Source: Vicia villosa (Eukaryota > Streptophyta > Magnoliopsida > Fabales > Fabaceae). From it: DNA of 64,000 nucleotides. Below the pieces are notes generated by a model that worked only from the letters and a program-made list of their open reading frames with translations, searched no databases and was not told the DNA's origin. Position 1 is the stretch's first letter. Every line of letters begins with the position of its first letter. Made by a program: the position numbers and the translations under genes. Positions 1 through 10,826 of the stretch are shown one piece after another. The stretch spans positions 1 to 64,000 of the forward strand of contig NW_026705929.1 in assembly GCF_029867415.1 (NCBI RefSeq), read 5' to 3'.

Positions 1-2239
1 GTACTGCATTGCCACTAAGAAGAAGGTTGATGCTATCTACATTATCTTCAACCATATGTGGAAGGCTGTGAAGGAGTCGAGAAATGCCTTCAGAGAAAAA
101 AGTTGTACCATCATTCCGTTTGGTAGAATTATCTCAAATCTTCTGGTTCATTCCAAGATTGTTGAGAACCTGGAATTTGAAGGTATTATCAAAGACCATG
201 CTGTCACAACTGGGGCTTGTCTAAATGCCTTCACTTTAAAGAAAATGAAAGTGATTAAGGCTATCATTAAGACTCCCCAACCTCTTGCTGGAACAAAAGT
301 CAGAAGAGAACCAGTTCTAGCTGAATTTGAAACCTTCTTCAATGATGAGGGTACCAGAAGTCAGAACCAGGTATCTGAAGTCACAAAAAGAGGATTAAAA
401 GTCTTAAAGATCAAGAGAAAGGTGCTCCAATTAAAATAAATCGCAAGAAGGAAGAAAGGACCAAAAGAAAGTTTGATCATCCTTCTGGTAATCAAGTGAA
501 AACTGTTCAGAAAGTTGCTGCTACCACTGAGAAGGAAGTGGTCCCCAGAAGAAGTCATTGCAAAGGTTGTTAAGGCTATTTCTGTTAATTTTGAGAAGAA
601 AAAGAAGGAAGCTGAGAAGAAGAAGAAGAAGAAGTCAAATAACAATGCTGAGATTGTTGAAGTTGTTGAGAAAAAGAAAACCAGAAAAAGGAAAATGATT
701 CTTTAAGAATCCGATGAAGAAAATGTTGTTCAAGAGGCTGTGAATCAACAGGAAGTTTCTGGCGAGCGTCAGAAGGAAAGAAATCTCTAGTGGCAAAACA
801 AAAATTATTGAAGAGCCGAAGAGTAAGAAGCAGAAGAAGACTGGGGCTGTGGTCAAAGCTCTTCAGAAAACATCCAAAGGTATATGTATTTCTGAACCTG
901 ATTCTACTCCTGCTGGTAATTCAGAAGTTGTACCAATAGCGGTTGCCCATATCCCTGAACCAGAAAAAGCCACATCAGAATCACCTATAACTGTCCATGT
1001 TCTTACACCTCCATCTTCTCCTGTAACCATTCCTTCGTCTCCACCCACCATCAATCCTGTTCTGGATATACCACCCCTTCAAACTCTCTTTCCACCTCAC
1101 ACAAATATCTCCATCTCTCAATCTCCTCCCCATGCAATCTTTGAACCCATTCCTTCTACCTCTCAAAAACAACCATAGTGGTTCTGGTCTTCCAACCTCT
1201 GCATCACATGAACAGCTGCTCCGTGATTGCAACTACACTCCCAAGCCTCGTCCTGAAGCTGAAGTGGTAGTGTTAGATTCTGATACTGAAGCAGAATCTT
1301 CTTTTAGATTGGATAGAGAACCTCAACCTTATTTCATCCCCAATCCTGCCTTTTCAAAAACCAAAATAAAATCCCGCCTTGTCTACCCTATTGGTGTAAT
1401 TTTTGAAAAAGTAAAGAGGAATCTCAGAAGCATCTTTGACACCCTCAGAATTGTTGAAAGCTCTGGCTTGAATGACGTCGCTATGCGGAAATTCTGGAGA
1501 ATTTTACGCAGAAAATCAGATGTTCTCTTTATGGAACTTCAGGAAGCTTGTGTAGAAGCTGCTCCACGGCCTCGTGGAATTCTGAGAAGCTATGAAGACT
1601 TCTGGTTTGCTCGTCTCAGAGGAAGATATACCTTGGAAGAAAAGCCCTTTGTGGATGAATTGGAAGAAGCAAGACTTGCTGCTGCAATGGAAGCTAACCC
1701 TTGCAGGGAGATTGTGGTATGGATACCTCAATATCCAGTTCTGCTCGGGGATTTCAAGACACTCTTTGACTTTCTAAGGGAAAACCCTTCTAAGAAAGAC
1801 CCAAGCTTGGTCATTCAAGAAGTTGTTGACCCACCAGAAGTTGAAGGTCCTTCTGCTCCCAGGAATCTAGCTGCCATTCTTCAGGCTCTTGAGAATGGAG
1901 ATTCTAAGATTCCAGCTGCAGATTATGGAGATGCTTCTATGCAAGAAGCAGATGTAGAAGATCATGTTGCTGAATCAGTTCCTGTTGAGGAAATCCCTGC
2001 AAATGATCTATCAATGGAAGCTACAGATCACAATGCCATCCCACTGGATAGAAGCTGTGAAGCTTCTTCTGATTGAACCTTCCCGTCTTGCTATGACTCT
2101 GGAAGTTCTTCAGAAGAACCAGGATGAGCAAAGCTCAGTTAATGCTGAGTTTAGAGCTTTCATAGAGAAGCAGAATGAGCACAACAATGGGGTTCAAGAG
2201 ATGCTGGCCAAGATCTTGTCAAGACTAGGGTCATCTTAG
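1..2239 (+). pseudogene. Envelope-like third ORF of SIRE element, copy 1 (5' end outside window)
   Basis: This is the extra ORF that SIRE elements carry between pol and the 3' LTR. Its function is unproven and 'envelope-like' is only a family label. Open segments are 56-439, 515-706, 849-1178, 1132-2076 and 1964-2239, in changing frames, so it is broken by several frameshifts. Visible parts in order: a globular domain (WKAVKESRNAF... PFGRIISNLLV), a lysine-rich stretch around 590-700, a proline/serine-rich stretch around 900-1180, a second globular part (RGILRSYEDFWFARLRGRY) in the intact 314-codon segment, and a C-terminal heptad-like tail ending at the stop at 2237-2239. It is a near copy of 8889-10826; small indels distinguish the two. 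Confidence 0.7.
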
Positions 2240-3213
2240 ATTGAGTCTTAGTTGTTCTGTTTTTGCTGCATCTTTTTTGTGCATCTTGTTTTCCTTCTCT
2301 TCGTGTACTTCTGTACTTGTCTGTTTGAACTTAAATGAAAATCATCTTTCTCTTCCGTGTGTTTCTTTTTGTTTTTATCTGAATCTTTTATGTTTTTTGA
2401 TGATATGACAAAAAGGGGGAGAAATATGTGATAAACGATTTGATTTAATCAGTTGCTTTACTAACAGAACTTGCAAAGTTCTATGTTTTTAAGTTGTGTT
2501 GTTGCAGGAATTGAAGATTCTCTTTTAAAGAGCAACATAAGAAGCAACAAGATGAATTAAGCTCTTGGATTCTTGAAGTATGCTGAGTGCTATGAAGCTT
2601 CAGAATCAGAAGCAAGAAGGAAGAATGTTCAGATATTCTAATGATAGAATATGATCTGAAACATTATGTCTATTTGTTCTGATACATTCTATATGGCTTA
2701 TATGGCTCTGATACATATTATATGCTCTGAAACATTTTTTATGTTCTGATTCATTCATGCTGACTTCTGTCGTTTAGTTTTGTTCTGTAACATTTCAGGA
2801 TGTAGAGATGCTCTGATGATGCTCTGGTACATTCAACAATGTTCTGATACAATCTAGCATGAAGTGATGAAAGAAGAAATTCAAGTTTTGAAGCTGTCCG
2901 ATGGAAGCAGAAATCAGAAGCTGTGAATGTTCTGAGGATCTAAAGAAATTCAAAGTTCTGAAGTTGTCCTATGGAAGCAGAAATCAGAAGTCATGAATGT
3001 TCTGAAGATCAAGCACTGTGAACGTCTTTACCGAAATAATCAGGGGAAGTCTTTTATTAATAAAATTCTTCTAGTATTAATTTCAGGGGGAGATTGTTAA
3101 TCTCAGGGGGAGACATATTCACATGCTTATGCTATAACTGTGTAATTGTCTTTAGCCGTCTGCTCTTTCTGATCGCAAATTCATATCATTTATATATGTT
3201 TTTGTCATCATCA
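2240..3213 (+). other. SIRE 3' untranslated region with repeated tracts
   Basis: No coding potential is seen. The stretch holds a polypurine-tract-like run at about 2411-2422 (AAAAAGGGGGAGA), many short TCTGATACAT-like repeats between about 2640 and 2850, and two ~70-bp direct copies around 2870-2941 and 2942-3010 that both contain GGAAGCAGAAATCAGAAG. Two further CAGGGGGAGA runs lie at about 3084-3113. It lies between the envelope-like stop and the real polypurine tract. Confidence 0.6.
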
Positions 3214-3226
3214 AAAAGGGGGAGAT
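3214..3226 (+). promoter_or_regulatory. Polypurine tract of SIRE element
   Basis: The run AAAAAGGGGGAGA, then TT, immediately precedes the LTR start TGTTAGAACAAG. This is the expected place and composition for the plus-strand primer of reverse transcription. Confidence 0.8.
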
Positions 3227-3808
3227 TGTTAGAACAAGATTTGTTCTGATCAATATTCTTAGTTTTGATGATAACAAGGATATGAATTTTTTGTGAGATA
3301 ATGTGGTACTCTAATACATTGCAAATTCCCTTTCAGGAAATATATAAAGAGTATGCACAAATCAGCGCTCAGAAGCTTTGTCTCAGAAGGTTCAGCATGC
3401 AACATCAAACATGGTCTGGCAAGACATCAGAAGATGGTCAAGGCAAAATCAGAACATGGGTCTATGGAAGCATCAGAAGAACTTGAGATCAGAAGCAGAA
3501 GCACTGAAGCTCTCATGGTATCACGCTCAGAAGCACTTTAAGGTCAGAAGACAAGACGATGCTATGCACCAAGCTGTTTGACTCTGATGATATTCAAACA
3601 TCTTATTCACAAACATCAGATCAGAAGAAAGTACAGGTGGCAGGCTACGCTGACTGACAAAAGGAACGTTGGAAGCTATTAAAGGCAACGTCAGTAGACA
3701 CAGCGTGAACAAGGCTCGAGGTAGTTGACAAAAGCGTGAAACATTAAATGCAATGTTGTACGGAACACGCAAAGCATTAAATGCTCCCAACGGTCATCTT
3801 CTCAAGTG

Positions 3809-3820
3809 CCTATAAATATG
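3809..3820 (+). promoter_or_regulatory. TATA box of SIRE LTR
   Basis: CCTATAAATATG lies about 585 bp into the LTR and some 620 bp before its end, a normal place for the U3/R boundary of a plant copia LTR. Transcription would start about 30 bp downstream. Confidence 0.6.
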
Positions 3821-4046
3821 AAGTTCTGATGAGAAGCAAGGTTGACGATTTCGCTAACAATTAACTTGCTGAAACGCTGTTCAAACTAAAAGCTCAGAAA
3901 CTTCATCTTCATCAAAGCTCACTACATTGTTGTTGTAATATATTAGTGAGATTAAGCTTAAACTTTAAGTGAAATATCACTGTTGTGATTATAGCTTTTC
4001 AGAAGCATTGTAAAACTCTTATTTGATTACATTAATTTGTAAGTAA

Positions 4047-4236
4047 CTAGAGTGATCAAGTGTTGATCAGGATACTCTAGGAAGTCTTAGCTTGTGTCTA
4101 AGCAGTTGAAATTAGAGTGATCACGTGGTGGTCAGGATACTCTAAGAAAGTCTTAGCTTGTGTCTAAGCATTTGTTCCTAGAGTGATCAGGTTGTGATCA
4201 GGATACTCTAGAAGACTTAGTCCGTGGGCTAAGTGG
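4047..4236 (+). repeat. Three tandem ~67-bp units in the SIRE LTR
   Basis: Each unit reads AGAGTGATCA...TCAGGATACTCTA...GACTTAG or GTCTTAGC...TAAG. Starts are near 4050, 4114 and 4180. The third unit has diverged most. They lie in the probable R/U5 part of the LTR. Confidence 0.75.
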
Positions 4237-4432
4237 AAAACCATTGTAATCTGTTGCGATTAGTGGATTAAATCCTCAGGTGAGGTAAATCACTCCGTGG
4301 GGGTGGACTGGAGTAGTTTAGTTAACAACGAACCAGGATAAAAATAACTGTGCAAATTGTTTTTATCTTTCAAGTTTTTAAGACTACACTTATTCAAACC
4401 CCCCCTTTCTAAGTGTTTTTCTATCCTTCATT

Positions 4433-4447
4433 TGGCATCAGAGCGCC
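4433..4447 (+). promoter_or_regulatory. Primer binding site (Met-tRNA type) of SIRE element
   Basis: TGGCATCAGAGCG follows the LTR end after two bases. It matches the usual plant copia primer site TGGTATCAGAGC (initiator Met-tRNA) with one change. Confidence 0.75.
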
Positions 4448-4517
4448 GGTTTCTAAGGTGCAAGCACTTAACCGTGTTTAGAAAAGATTCAGGAAGAGAA
4501 AAACGCTTAAGTAAAAG

Positions 4518-5543
4518 ATGGCTGGTGAATCTCAATCAAATCCAACTGCATCTATATCTGGCTCTGCTGAGCAATACAATGGTAACAATGGTTATACTAG
4601 ACCACCAATATTCGATGGTGAAAACTTTGAATATTGGAAAGATAAACTAGAAAGTTACTTTCTTGGTCTGGATGCTGATCTATGGGATCTTCTGCTGGAT
4701 GGTTACAAACATCCTGTTAAAGCTACTGGTGTAAGACTCACGAGAAGCGAAATGACTGATGATCAAAAGAAAGATTTCAAGAATCATCATAAATGTAGGA
4801 CTGTTTTGCTGAATGCTATCTCTCATGCTGAATATGAGAAGATATCTAACAGGGAAACTGCCCATGATATATATGAGTCATTGAAAATGACTCATGAGGG
4901 AATTGCTCAAGTCAAGGAGACTAAAGCTCTTGCTCTAATCCAGAAATATGTAGCCTTCAAGATTGAGGATGATGAAGACATTGAGAAGATGTTTTCAAGA
5001 TTTCAAACTCTGACTGCTCGATTAAGAGTTCTGGACAAAGGCTACACCAAGGCTGATCATGTAAAGAAGATCATCAGAAGCTTACCTAGAAGATGGGGTC
5101 CAATGGTGACTGCATTCAAGATTGCGAAGAATTTGAATGAAGTCTCTTTGGAAGAGCTTATCAGTGCCTTGAGAAGCCATGAAATAGAGCTGGACGCAAA
5201 CGAGCCTCAGAAGAAAGGTAAGTCTATTGCATTAAAATCTAATGTTAAAAAATGCACTAACGCTTTTCAGGCTAGAGAAGAAGATCCTGAAGAATCAGAA
5301 TCTGAAGAAGAAGATGAATTGTCCATGATCTCCAGAAGGGTAAACCAACTCTGGAAGAGCAAGCAAAGGAAGTTCAGAGGCTTCAGAAGTTCAAAGAGAT
5401 TTGAACGCGGAGAATCTTCTGGTGACAGAAGATCTGACAAGAAGAAGGTTGTCTGCTATGAGTGCAATGAGCCTGGACATTACAAAAACGAGTGTCCAAA
5501 ACTTCAGAAGGAGAATCCCAAGAAGAAGTTTTATAAGAAGTAA
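4518..5543 (+). CDS. gag: Gag of SIRE/Maximus-type copia element (N-terminal 341 codons)
   Basis: Gag forms the virus-like particle that packages element RNA. The start ATG at 4518 is the first in frame after the primer site. The N-terminal part has the copia gag signature FDGENFEYWKDKLESYF (about residues 32-48). A zinc knuckle C-x2-C-x4-H-x4-C (CYECNEPGHYKNEC) sits at about residues 313-326, after an acidic patch (EESESEEEDE). The frame stops at 5541, and the continuation of the same protein is found in another frame from about 5545, so the ancestral gag-pol frame is broken here. The N-terminal gag itself is uninterrupted. Confidence 0.85.
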   Translation: MAGESQSNPTASISGSAEQYNGNNGYTRPPIFDGENFEYWKDKLESYFLGLDADLWDLLLDGYKHPVKATGVRLTRSEMTDDQKKDFKNHHKCRTVLLNAISHAEYEKISNRETAHDIYESLKMTHEGIAQVKETKALALIQKYVAFKIEDDEDIEKMFSRFQTLTARLRVLDKGYTKADHVKKIIRSLPRRWGPMVTAFKIAKNLNEVSLEELISALRSHEIELDANEPQKKGKSIALKSNVKKCTNAFQAREEDPEESESEEEDELSMISRRVNQLWKSKQRKFRGFRSSKRFERGESSGDRRSDKKKVVCYECNEPGHYKNECPKLQKENPKKKFYKK

Positions 5544-5544
5544 A

Positions 5545-6440
5545 GGTCTTATGGCAACATGGGATGATTCTGAATCAGAATCAGAATCAGACTCTGAAGG
5601 AGAGCAGGCCAACTTCGCGCTGATGGCTACAGAAGATGATGGATCAGAATCTACATCAGAATCAGATTCTGAAGAGGTATTTTCTGAACTATCTAGAGAA
5701 GAGTTAGTTTCCAGTTTAACAGAACTTCTGGAACTCAAGGCTCATCTTAGTATCAAATACAAAAAGCTGAAAAAGCAGTTTGAATTTGAAACTAAGAAGC
5801 TAGAATTGGAAAATTCTGAACTGAAGGAAAAAGTTTTTAAATTTATCCAAAGATAGTGGATCTCCTTCTGAAACAGAAAAATCATTCCTAGCATGAATCA
5901 TATTCTGAAAGAATATGACTCGAGCTTCAGAAAGTTCTTATCTAGAAGTATTGGCAGAAGTCATCTTGCTTCTATGATATATGGTGTTTCTGGAAACAGA
6001 AGGTTTGGTTTTGGCTATGAGGGTGATACCTCACATATATTTGAACCTATTGATGATCTAAAGATCACATACAAGCCATTGTATGATCAGTTCAAATATG
6101 GCCATGCACATGATATTAGGCTCACTTCACATGCACAGAAGTTTAACACTATTCACACCAAGAAGCTTGTGACACATCCTAAGAAATATCATGCTGACAA
6201 ACCTAAAGAATATCATGCTGTTCCTCCTGTTAAATATTTTGCTAAACCCAAGTTCAAACAGAACTTGAGGAGAACTAACAAGAAAGGACCCAAGAAATTG
6301 TGGGTACCTAAGGAGAAGATAATTTCTGTTGCAGATATCCTTGGCGGAAAAGAGGACAAAAAGCAAAATGTCATGGTACCTGGACTCTGGGTGCTCGCGA
6401 CACATGACGGGAAGAAGGTCTACATTTCAAGACCTGGTGC
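5545..6440 (+). pseudogene. Gag C-terminal / pre-protease region, frameshifted
   Basis: Two open segments (to 5856 and 5893-6444) carry the gag-pol linker. The first is very acidic (DSESESESDSE) and then heptad-like (SREELVSSLTELLELKAHL), with coiled-coil potential. The second is lysine/histidine-rich (KKYHADKPKEYHAVPP). A stop at 5854-5856 and frame changes on both sides show the reading frame is broken. It joins gag to the protease at 6329. Confidence 0.6.
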
Positions 6441-6823
6441 TTAAACCAGGTGGAGAAGTCAAGTTTGGAGGAGATCAGAAGGGCAAAATCATTGGCTCTG
6501 GAACCATTAGTCTTGGTAACTCTCCTTCCATAACTTATGTACTTCTTGTTGAAGGATTAACGCATAACTTATTGTCCATAAGTCAATTAAGTGACAATGG
6601 TTATGATATAATCTTCAATCAAAAGTCTTGCAAGGCTGTAAGTCAGAAGGATGGCTCAATCCTATTTACAGGCAAGAGGAAGAACAACATTTATAAGATT
6701 GATCTTTCTGATCTTGAGAAGCAGAAGGTGTCTTGTCTTATGTCTGTTTCTGAGGAGCAATGGGTTTGGCACAGAAGATTAGGTCATGCTAGCTTGAGAA
6801 AGATTCTCAGATTAACAAACTAA
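6329..6823 (+). pseudogene. Copia aspartic protease and GAG-pre-integrase region
   Basis: The motif WYLDSGCSRHMTG is the copia protease active site (D-S-G in place of D-T-G), followed by the LTHNLLSISQLSDNGYDI block typical of copia protease and by WHRRLGHAS, the GAG-pre-integrase motif that begins the integrase zinc-binding part. The segment is open for 164 codons and stops at 6821-6823, where the integrase continues in another frame. It would process the polyprotein; here it is part of a broken pol. Confidence 0.8.
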
Positions 6824-7918
6824 ATCTGGTCAGAGGACTCCCAAATCTGAAATTCAAATCAGATGCTCTTTGTGAAGCATGTCAGAAGGGCAAGTTCTCC
6901 AGACCTGCATTCAAGTCTAAGAATGTTGTTTCTACCTCAAGGCCATTAGAACTCTTGCACATTGATCTGTTTGGCCCAGTCAAAAACAGCATCTGTCAGA
7001 GGGAAGAAATATGGATTAGTCATCGTTGATGATTATAGCCGCTGGACCATGGGGTAAAGTTCATGAAACCACAAGGATGAGTCTCATTCAGTGTTCTTTG
7101 AATTCTGCACTCAGATCCATCTGAGAAAGAGTGTAAAATCATAAAGGTCAGAAGTGATCATGGTGGTGGAATTTGAGAACAAATTCTTTGAGAAGTTCTT
7201 CAAAGAAAATGGTATTGCCCATGATTTCTCTTGCCCTAGAACTCCACAGCAAAATGGAGTTGTAGAGCGAAGAATAGGACTCTACAAGAAATGGCCAGAA
7301 CCATGATCAATGAAACCAATATGGCTAAGCATTTCTGGGCAGAAGCAATAAACATTGCGTGTTATATTCATAATAGAATTTCTATAAGACCTATTCTAAA
7401 TAAGACTCCTTATGAATTATGGAAGAACAGAAAGCCCAACATTTCATATTACCATCCTTTTGGATGTGTATGTTTTATTCTGAATACTAAAGATCATCTT
7501 GGTAAGTTTGATTCTAAAGCTCAAAAGTGTTTTCCTTCTTGGATATTCTGAACGCTCTAAAGGCTATAGAGTATACAATACTGAAACATTGATTGTAGAA
7601 GAATCAATCAATATCAGGTTTGATGATAAGCTTGGACTTGAAAAACCAAAGCAGTTTGAAAATTTTGCAGATTTTGATATTGATATATCAGAAGCAGTAG
7701 AACCAAGAAGCAATGCTGCAGAAGCTGGCAGTCTCAGAAGCAATGGATCACAAGATCAAGTTCCTGCATCTTTAGAGAATCTCAGGATTTCTGAAGAGCC
7801 AACAATCAGAAGATCACCTAGACTTGTTTCAGCTCATTCAGAAGATGTGATCCGTGGGAAGAAAGATGATCCTATCAGAACCAGATCATTTCTTAAAAAT
7901 GACAATCAGAAGCAGTGA
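6824..7918 (+). pseudogene. Copia integrase, degenerate
   Basis: Fragments in several frames keep the integrase landmarks: CEACQKGK (second half of the HHCC zinc site), HIDLFGPV (first catalytic Asp region), a VDDYSRW-like piece, and PQQNGVVERR (catalytic Glu region). The C-terminal part is open at 7291-7551 (HFWAEAINIACYIHNRI, PFGCVCFILN) and 7499-7918. Several indels between 6990 and 7290 break it. The text ends with RKKDDPIRTRS-like residues, where reverse transcriptase should begin, but no RT follows. Confidence 0.8.
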
Positions 7919-8320
7919 TCAGAATCAGAAGGCGTAAAGTCTATTCAAAATTTTACAGCTGTCATCTATTATCTGATGGTGAACACGTGTCTGTACGGTT
8001 AGTACAAAGCGTGCAGTTGAAAAGACGCTGACCTAGGTAACTGTGTTAAATCATTTCATTTACCACGTTCTCTCACCTAAACGTCACTTATCACTTAATG
8101 AAAATTGATTTTCTCTTGATTCTGTAACTGTTATTTTTTCTAATCTTATTGCATTTTTTAAATCCGTCTCTATATATTCTTTTCAAATCATCTCATATAA
8201 CTTTTTCGCTCCGTGTCTCTCTTTCTTCTTGCATACTTTCTTTGAAATCTGCTTAAGTCGCTTCTAAAACCCTAACCGAAAACCCAGAATTTGTTCTTCC
8301 TAGCTGTTCATTTTGTTTCA
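7919..8320 (+). other. Pol deletion junction and leader of the envelope-like ORF
   Basis: Right after the integrase tail the sequence passes into non-coding DNA that leads to the envelope-like ATG at 8321. The RT and RNase H region is absent, so the deletion junction lies near 7905-7960. The leader contains a TATA-like box at 8170 and a pyrimidine-rich stretch. Confidence 0.6.
8170..8179 (+). promoter_or_regulatory. Possible internal TATA box before the envelope-like ORF
   Basis: CTATATATTC stands 150 bp before the ATG at 8321 and is followed by a TC-rich stretch. This could be a separate promoter for the third ORF. It is a sequence match only. Confidence 0.35.
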
Positions 8321-10826
8321 ATGGCTGCTTCTTCATCTCAAAATGTTGGTTCATCTACTCTTCTCCATATTCAAGATGAAGTTAATCAGGAACTCACTCC
8401 AGTTGTTGCGTGCTCCATTCCTAAGGATAAATTAGAAGTTCTATGTGAACTCATGGTTGATTTTGATAACATTGAAGAAAACGATTTCATCTCAAAGAAG
8501 ATATAATTTTTCAAGGATGGACTTCGTTGTTTGCTGAGTTCTGTGGACCAGTCTACCCAGATCTTGTCAAGGAATTCTGGGTACATGCAGTTGTCGCCCC
8601 TAAATCAATCTTGTCCTTCGTCCATGGAAAGTTTGTGGTAGTGACTGAGAACATCCTAAGGATAATGTTTGATCTGAGAAACGCTTTGAAGGAGCTTTTG
8701 AAATCGATAAAAGGGTAAATTGGGAAGATGTTTTATCTACTCTCTACCCAGACCATAAATGAAACAAAGAATGTCAAGGATTTGAGAGATCTCTACAAAA
8801 TCTGGACCAAGATTCTTCTTGGGTGTTGCTATCACAGGAAAGGGACACATGCTTCTGACTTCATCAACAATGAGCAAAAATACATTCTGTACTGCATTGC
8901 CACTAAGAAGAAGGTTGATGCTATCTACATTATCTTCAACCATATGTGGAAGGCTGTGAAGGAGTCGAGAAATGCCTTCAGAGAAAAAAGTTGTACCATC
9001 ATTCCGTTTGGTAGAATTATCTCAAATCTTCTGGTTCATTACCAAGATTGTTGAGAACTTGAATTTGAAGGTATTATCAAAGACCATGCTGTCACAACTG
9101 GGGCTTGTCTAAATGCCTTCACTTTAAAGAAGAAGAAGAAGTGATTAAAGGCTATCATTAAGACTCCCCAACCTCTTGCTGGAACAAAAGTCAGAAGAGA
9201 ACCAGTTCTAGCTGAATTTGAAACCTTCTTCAATGATGAGGTACCAGAAGTCAGAACCAGGTATCTGAAGTCACAAAAAGAGGATAAAAGTCTTCAAGAA
9301 GAGAAGGTGCTCCAATTAAAATAAATCGCAAGAAGGAAGAAAGGACCAAAAGAAAGTTTGATCATCCTTCTGGTAATCAAGTGAAAACTGTTCAGAAAGT
9401 TGCTGCTACCACTGAGAAAGAAGTGGTCCCAGAAGAAGTCATTGCAAAGGTTGTTAAGTTGTTTCTGTTAATTTTGAGAAGAAAAAGAAGGAAGCTGAGA
9501 AGAAGAAGAAGAAGAAGTCAAATAACAATGCTGAGATTGTTGAAGTTGTTGAGAAAAAGAAAACAGAAAAAGGAAAATGATTCTTCAAGAATCCGATGAA
9601 GAAAATGTTGTTCAAGAGGCTGTGAATCAACAGGAAGTTCTGGCGAGCGTCAGAAGGAAAGAAATCTCTAGTGGCAAAACAAAAATTTATTGAAGAGCCG
9701 AAGAGTAAGAAGCAGAAGAAGACTGAGGCTGTGGTCAAAGCTCTTCAGAAAACATCCAAAGGTATATGTATTTCTGAACCTGATTCTACTCCTGCTGGTA
9801 ATTCAGAAGTTGCACCAATAGCGGTTGCCCATATCCCTGAACCAGAAAAATCCACATCAGAATCACCTATAATTGTCCATGTTCTTACACCTCCATCTTC
9901 TCCTGTAACCATTCCTTCGTCTCCACCCACCATCAATCCTGTTCTGGATATACCACCCCTTCAAACTCTCTTTCCACCTCACACAAATATCTCCATCTCT
10001 CAATCTCCTCCCCATGCAATCTTTGAACCCATTCCTTCTACCTCTCAAAACAACCATAGTGGTTCTGGTCTTCCAACCTCTGCATCACATGAACAGCTAC
10101 TCCGTGATTGCAACTACACTCCCAAGCCTCGTCTGAAGCTGAAGTGGTAGTGTTAGATTTTGATACTGAAACAGAATCTTCTTTTAGATTGGATAGAGAA
10201 CCTCAACCTTATTTCATCCCCAATCCTGCCTTTTCAAAAACCAAAATAAAAATCCCGCCTTGTCTACCCTATTGGTGTAATTTTTGAAAAAGTAAAGAGG
10301 AATCTCAGAAGCATCTTTGACACCCTCAGAATTGTTGAAAGCTCTGGCTTGAATGACGTCGCTATGCGGAAATTCTGGAGAATTTTACGCAGAAAATCAG
10401 ATGTTCTCTTTATGGAACTTCAGGAAGCTTGTGTAGAAGCTGCTCCACGGCCTCGTGGAATTCTGAGAAGCTATGAAGACTTCTGGTTTGCTCGTTTCAG
10501 AGGAAGATATACCTTGGAAGAAAAGCCCTTTGTGATGAATTGGGAAGAAGCAAGACTTGCTGCTGCAATGGAAGCTAACCCTTGCAGGGAGATTGTGGTC
10601 TGGATACCTCAATATCCAGTTCTGCTCGGGGATTTCAAGACACTCTTTGACTTTCTAAGGGAAAACCCTTCTAAGAAAGACCCAAGCTTGGTCATTCCAG
10701 AAGTTGTTGACCCACCAGAAGTTGAAGGTCCTTCTGCTCCCAGGAATCTAGCTGCCATTCTTCAGGCTCTTGAGAATGGAGATTCTAAGATTCCAGCTGC
10801 AGATTATGGAGATCCTTCTATGCAAG
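8321..10826 (+). pseudogene. Envelope-like third ORF of SIRE element, copy 2 (3' end cut by LTR insertion)
   Basis: The start MAASSSQNVGSSTL at 8321 is followed by GPVYPDLVKEFWVHA (about 8545), WTKILLG...YHRKGTHASDF (about 8800) and the same domains as copy 1: lysine-rich, proline-rich and the RGILRSYEDFWFAR block. It is interrupted by a stop near 8503 and by many small indels (for example near 8700, 9050, 9130, 9290 and 10130). At 10826 it is truncated by an Ogre-type LTR; in copy 1 the sequence continues with about 290 more bases to a stop. The first domain resembles the antisense ORF at 32160-32880. Confidence 0.75.

Larger units (their letters stand above)
3227..4430 (+). repeat. SIRE/Maximus-type LTR shared by two internal domains
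   Basis: The LTR begins TGTTAGAACAAG after the polypurine tract and ends ...TATCCTTCA two bases before the primer site, giving 1204 bp with TG...CA ends. Flanking it on the left is the 3' end of one internal domain and on the right the 5' end of another, so it acts as 3' LTR of one unit and 5' LTR of the next. It holds a TATA box at 3811 and three tandem ~67-bp units near its 3' end. No protein is encoded; short reading frames at 3301-3790 are rich in CAGAAG repeats. Confidence 0.85.
1..10826 (+). mobile_element. SIRE/Maximus-type Ty1-copia retrotransposon in tandem form (internal-LTR-internal)
   Basis: The + strand order is envelope-like ORF (partial), polypurine tract, one 1.2-kb LTR, primer site, gag, protease, integrase, leader and a second envelope-like ORF. 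Bases from 1 match bases from 8889 almost one for one up to about 1945/10826, so two internal domains share a single LTR. A third ORF after pol is characteristic of the SIRE lineage of Ty1-copia, which is the basis of the family call. RT and RNase H are missing from the complete internal domain. The left end lies outside the window; the right end is cut at 10827 by an Ogre-type LTR. Confidence 0.85.
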
